A DNA stretch of 64,000 nucleotides from Zhouia spongiae (GTDB taxonomy: Bacteria; Bacteroidota; Bacteroidia; Flavobacteriales; Flavobacteriaceae), in the NCBI RefSeq assembly GCF_022760175.1, contig NZ_CP094326.1, forward strand, positions 1,178,001 through 1,242,000, written 5' to 3'. The notes under the pieces were generated by a model that was given only the letters and a program-made list of their open reading frames with translations, had not been told where the DNA came from and did not search any database. Below, in pieces: positions 61,858-64,000 of the stretch (position 1 is its first letter; every line of letters begins with the position of its first letter). Both the position numbers and the translations under genes were made by a program.

Positions 61858-63999
61858 TTAATAACAATCCATTTTTAATTGCTGTCTTTCCCGGTAAAAC
61901 TCAAGAGGCTTGTCTAAACGATCCTTACAAATCGTATCTAAGGTTTTTAGCACGTCGTTTTGCATATTAAGCGATCCGCAGATCATAACAACATTCCGGT
62001 TCTCTAAAGCATTGGCAATAAAAGCCGCATCTCTTTCTAAAAGATCCTGTACATAGAGGTTTTCTTTTTCTCTGGAAAGAGCAAGGTGAATATTCGTTAG
62101 CTTACCGCTTTTCAGATAATGGTTAATTAGATGTTGGTATAGCTCAAAAGACGCTTCCGTTCGTAACCCGAGGTACAAATTGGCAGGAACTTTCTTTTTG
62201 TTCTCTTCCAGCATGCCTAAAAAAGGAGCAATGCCGGTGCCATTTGCTATAAGGATAACACGGGGTGCTTTTTTGGGGAAGTGAAACTTAATATTCTTTA
62301 TAACCCTTGCTTTAAGAATATCATTCGGAGATAAATTGTTTAGATAATCCGAGCCCAGACCTTTCTGGTGGTGTTTAACGCTAAGCCGGATTGCTTTTCC
62401 TTTCTTACCGATAGAATAGAGGCGTTCCGTATGGTCGTTTTTAGGATAGATGGCGAGGAGGTCTCCTGAATTTATTCTTTGCATGCCTTTTGGCCTAAGC
62501 TCAATCATAAAAGTGGCATCAGGATTTTTGTGTACGCTGGTCTTATAGGTTACCTCGAACGATTTCGTTTTTTTAGCTTTCAGAACATCTTGTTCTTTTG
62601 GAAGCTGTATGGGAACATTCATTTTAGAGCTCCATACAGAAGCCCATTCTAAAAAGGAAGCAAACGATTTATCGTTTATTTTGTAGAGAGGGACAGACCG
62701 GAACCCGAATGTTTCCAGGTGCTTGTCCACGTCGGTTGCAAACTTGCAAAAATCAGGATAAGATAACGATCCGAATCCGACAGCTGAATAAGAGAAAGGC
62801 TGCTTGAGTTCTTGCTGTGCAATCTTTAAAAACCTCGATGCATTGGCAGGGGCATCACCCTTTCCGTAGGTTGCAGTAAAAACGATAAGGTGTTTTAGTT
62901 TTTTATATGGACTTACGGTATTCAGTTCATCGATGTAGACTTTTTGCCCGGCTTTTAGCAATGAATTGTAAAACAGGTTGGCAAAGCCCAGGGTACTGCC
63001 GTTTTCCGATCCGACCAGGATAACGTATTCACATTCATCTTTCCGGTATTTGTTTTTGATGCTGGATTTTCTTCGTACAAGGGTCATTTTAAAACCGGAA
63101 TAAACAAAGAATAATATATTGAGGCTGGCCAGTGCCAGGATCAGAGACCAGCCGATGCTTCCCTTTCCCGTATGAAGGCTTAAACTCAGGCTCGATAAAA
63201 AGTTAGTGAGCGGATATGGCATTTCACTCTCGATACCACCGGTTTGCTGGTTGATCTTTAATTCTGATTTTCTTGTTTTTATAGTATAAAAGTCCTCTAC
63301 ATCTGTTGAAAAAGGAAATTCAATATGTTTAATAGCAGACAGGGGTGTAGAGTTAAAAAAAGGAAATTCGTGAAAATTTAACGGAGGAGTCCCGGCAATG
63401 TTGCCGTAATCAATCTCATGCTGCAAATTTTTATGCTCCGGAATAAGACGGAATTTTTCGAGAGAAAGGTACGTCCCCGTTAGTGTTATTATAACAATAG
63501 GGATTAACGATATCCTGCCTGTGACAATATGGTAATATTGTGAAAAATTCTCATTGATAATTTTGGAAAAAAACTGTTTGAACCCACGTTGCCTTTTTAC
63601 AATCAAAATAGCGCCGCTAACCGCAATTAAGAATAACAAAAAAGAGCACAGGCCTACAAAAAAGCGCCCGACCCCTTTTAAGAAAAGAGACCGGTGTAAG
63701 GTGGTTACAAACTGAAATAACCGGGGGCGTTCCGGTTTTTCTCCCAGGAACACACCCGATTCCGGGTCGAAATAACCGTTGAGGTTGTCGCCGTCTTCGG
63801 TAAAAACCGATGCACTGAAAAAATTATTGGCATCAACTTCCATTTCAATAACTTCGGGGTACTTGTTTTTAAAAGTACGTATCGTCTGGGCAATGGTTAT
63901 GCTATCGAGATCACCAACCTTGTATGGCCGTGTTTTTTCTGAGATAGGCTCAAAAGCCAGGATAATCCCCGTAACGGCAGCCAGGACGATAAATACAAA
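61858..63999 (-). CDS. PepSY-membrane / flavodoxin / FAD-NADPH reductase fusion (5' end outside window)
   Basis: At least 713 residues; the frame continues beyond base 64,000 without a stop, so the N-terminus is missing. Domains seen: a PepSY-associated membrane region with several helices, a flavodoxin domain (I-L-V-G-S-E-N-G-S-T-L-G-F-A), and a ferredoxin-NADP reductase-like end with R-L-Y-S-I-G (FAD), I-A-N-G-T-G-I-A-P-F and V-M-I-C-G-S (NADPH). This layout is that of sulfite-reductase-alpha-like and inner-membrane ferric-siderophore reductases. Iron release from a siderophore is the likely role; the neighbours do not confirm it. Confidence 0.8.
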   Translation of the reverse strand, partial: FVFIVLAAVTGIILAFEPISEKTRPYKVGDLDSITIAQTIRTFKNKYPEVIEMEVDANNFFSASVFTEDGDNLNGYFDPESGVFLGEKPERPRLFQFVTTLHRSLFLKGVGRFFVGLCSFLLFLIAVSGAILIVKRQRGFKQFFSKIINENFSQYYHIVTGRISLIPIVIITLTGTYLSLEKFRLIPEHKNLQHEIDYGNIAGTPPLNFHEFPFFNSTPLSAIKHIEFPFSTDVEDFYTIKTRKSELKINQQTGGIESEMPYPLTNFLSSLSLSLHTGKGSIGWSLILALASLNILFFVYSGFKMTLVRRKSSIKNKYRKDECEYVILVGSENGSTLGFANLFYNSLLKAGQKVYIDELNTVSPYKKLKHLIVFTATYGKGDAPANASRFLKIAQQELKQPFSYSAVGFGSLSYPDFCKFATDVDKHLETFGFRSVPLYKINDKSFASFLEWASVWSSKMNVPIQLPKEQDVLKAKKTKSFEVTYKTSVHKNPDATFMIELRPKGMQRINSGDLLAIYPKNDHTERLYSIGKKGKAIRLSVKHHQKGLGSDYLNNLSPNDILKARVIKNIKFHFPKKAPRVILIANGTGIAPFLGMLEENKKKVPANLYLGLRTEASFELYQHLINHYLKSGKLTNIHLALSREKENLYVQDLLERDAAFIANALENRNVVMICGSLNMQNDVLKTLDTICKDRLDKPLEFYRERQQLKMDCY

Positions 64000-64000
64000 A

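Noticed and set aside
61454..61867. 137-codon minus-strand frame
   Set aside because: Overlaps the ends of both neighbours; no signal or domain; probably a shadow with a low-complexity interval.
1..64000. CRISPR array
   Set aside because: No regularly spaced direct repeats and no cas genes were seen.

Overview
The window looks like a chromosome segment of a marine-type member of the Flavobacteriaceae (Bacteroidota). The evidence is AT-rich DNA, Bacteroidetes-type -7 boxes (TAnnTTTG) in front of several genes, few Shine-Dalgarno sequences, a type IX secretion (T9SS) sorting domain, outer-membrane beta-barrel and DUF4837 families, and the usual flavobacterial blocks tatA / M23 peptidase / GH3 and rnpA / S41 peptidase. 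No genus is claimed.

Backbone, 1-35,500. The left part holds cell-envelope genes (LysM end, DUF4837 lipoprotein, TatA, M23 peptidase, GH3 enzyme, LysE-type exporter, head-GIN protein) and RNase R. A strongly AT-rich gap (8,534-9,090) with DnaA-box-like sequences may be a replication origin. Next come rpiB, a metal exporter, elaA and the normal lgt, then a minus-strand block (rnpA, S41, aldo/keto reductase, kinase-like protein, GNAT), three secreted or exported hydrolases (M1, S8, MBL-fold) and a proton antiporter. At 25,014-27,349 lies an unusual three-gene operon: an Lgt-like protein lacking the catalytic histidine, a multi-cluster radical SAM enzyme of the COG1964 / tetraether-lipid-synthase type, and a small membrane protein. 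This is the best candidate for an undescribed system. Housekeeping genes follow: lepA, a TonB-receptor-like barrel, dusB, a LolC/E-type permease, rbfA, methylmalonyl-CoA epimerase and a tRNA with a CAU anticodon.

Accessory region, about 35,600-53,700. It begins right after the tRNA and ends at a truncated tyrosine recombinase. It contains an overlapping XRE / ImmA-IrrE / PIN operon with a palindromic operator, a divergent three-helix membrane protein, a likely small structured RNA, remnants of a mobile-element gene, a Fic gene and an XRE gene cut by IS3- and IS21-family insertions, and a polymorphic toxin locus: T9SS-tagged secreted protein, 2,198-residue SpvB/FG-GAP/RHS protein with a small C-terminal toxin domain, and a WapI-type immunity protein.

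Right part, 53,700-64,000. Lipoprotein and SRPBCC genes are followed by a serine hydrolase next to a membrane-bound AraC regulator, a cluster of tiny membrane-protein genes (one duplicated and broken), a TlpA-like lipoprotein, a secreted protein, and the 3' part of a PepSY / flavodoxin / FNR reductase that runs off the window. A 46-bp repeat lies at the same distance upstream of the AraC and TlpA genes.
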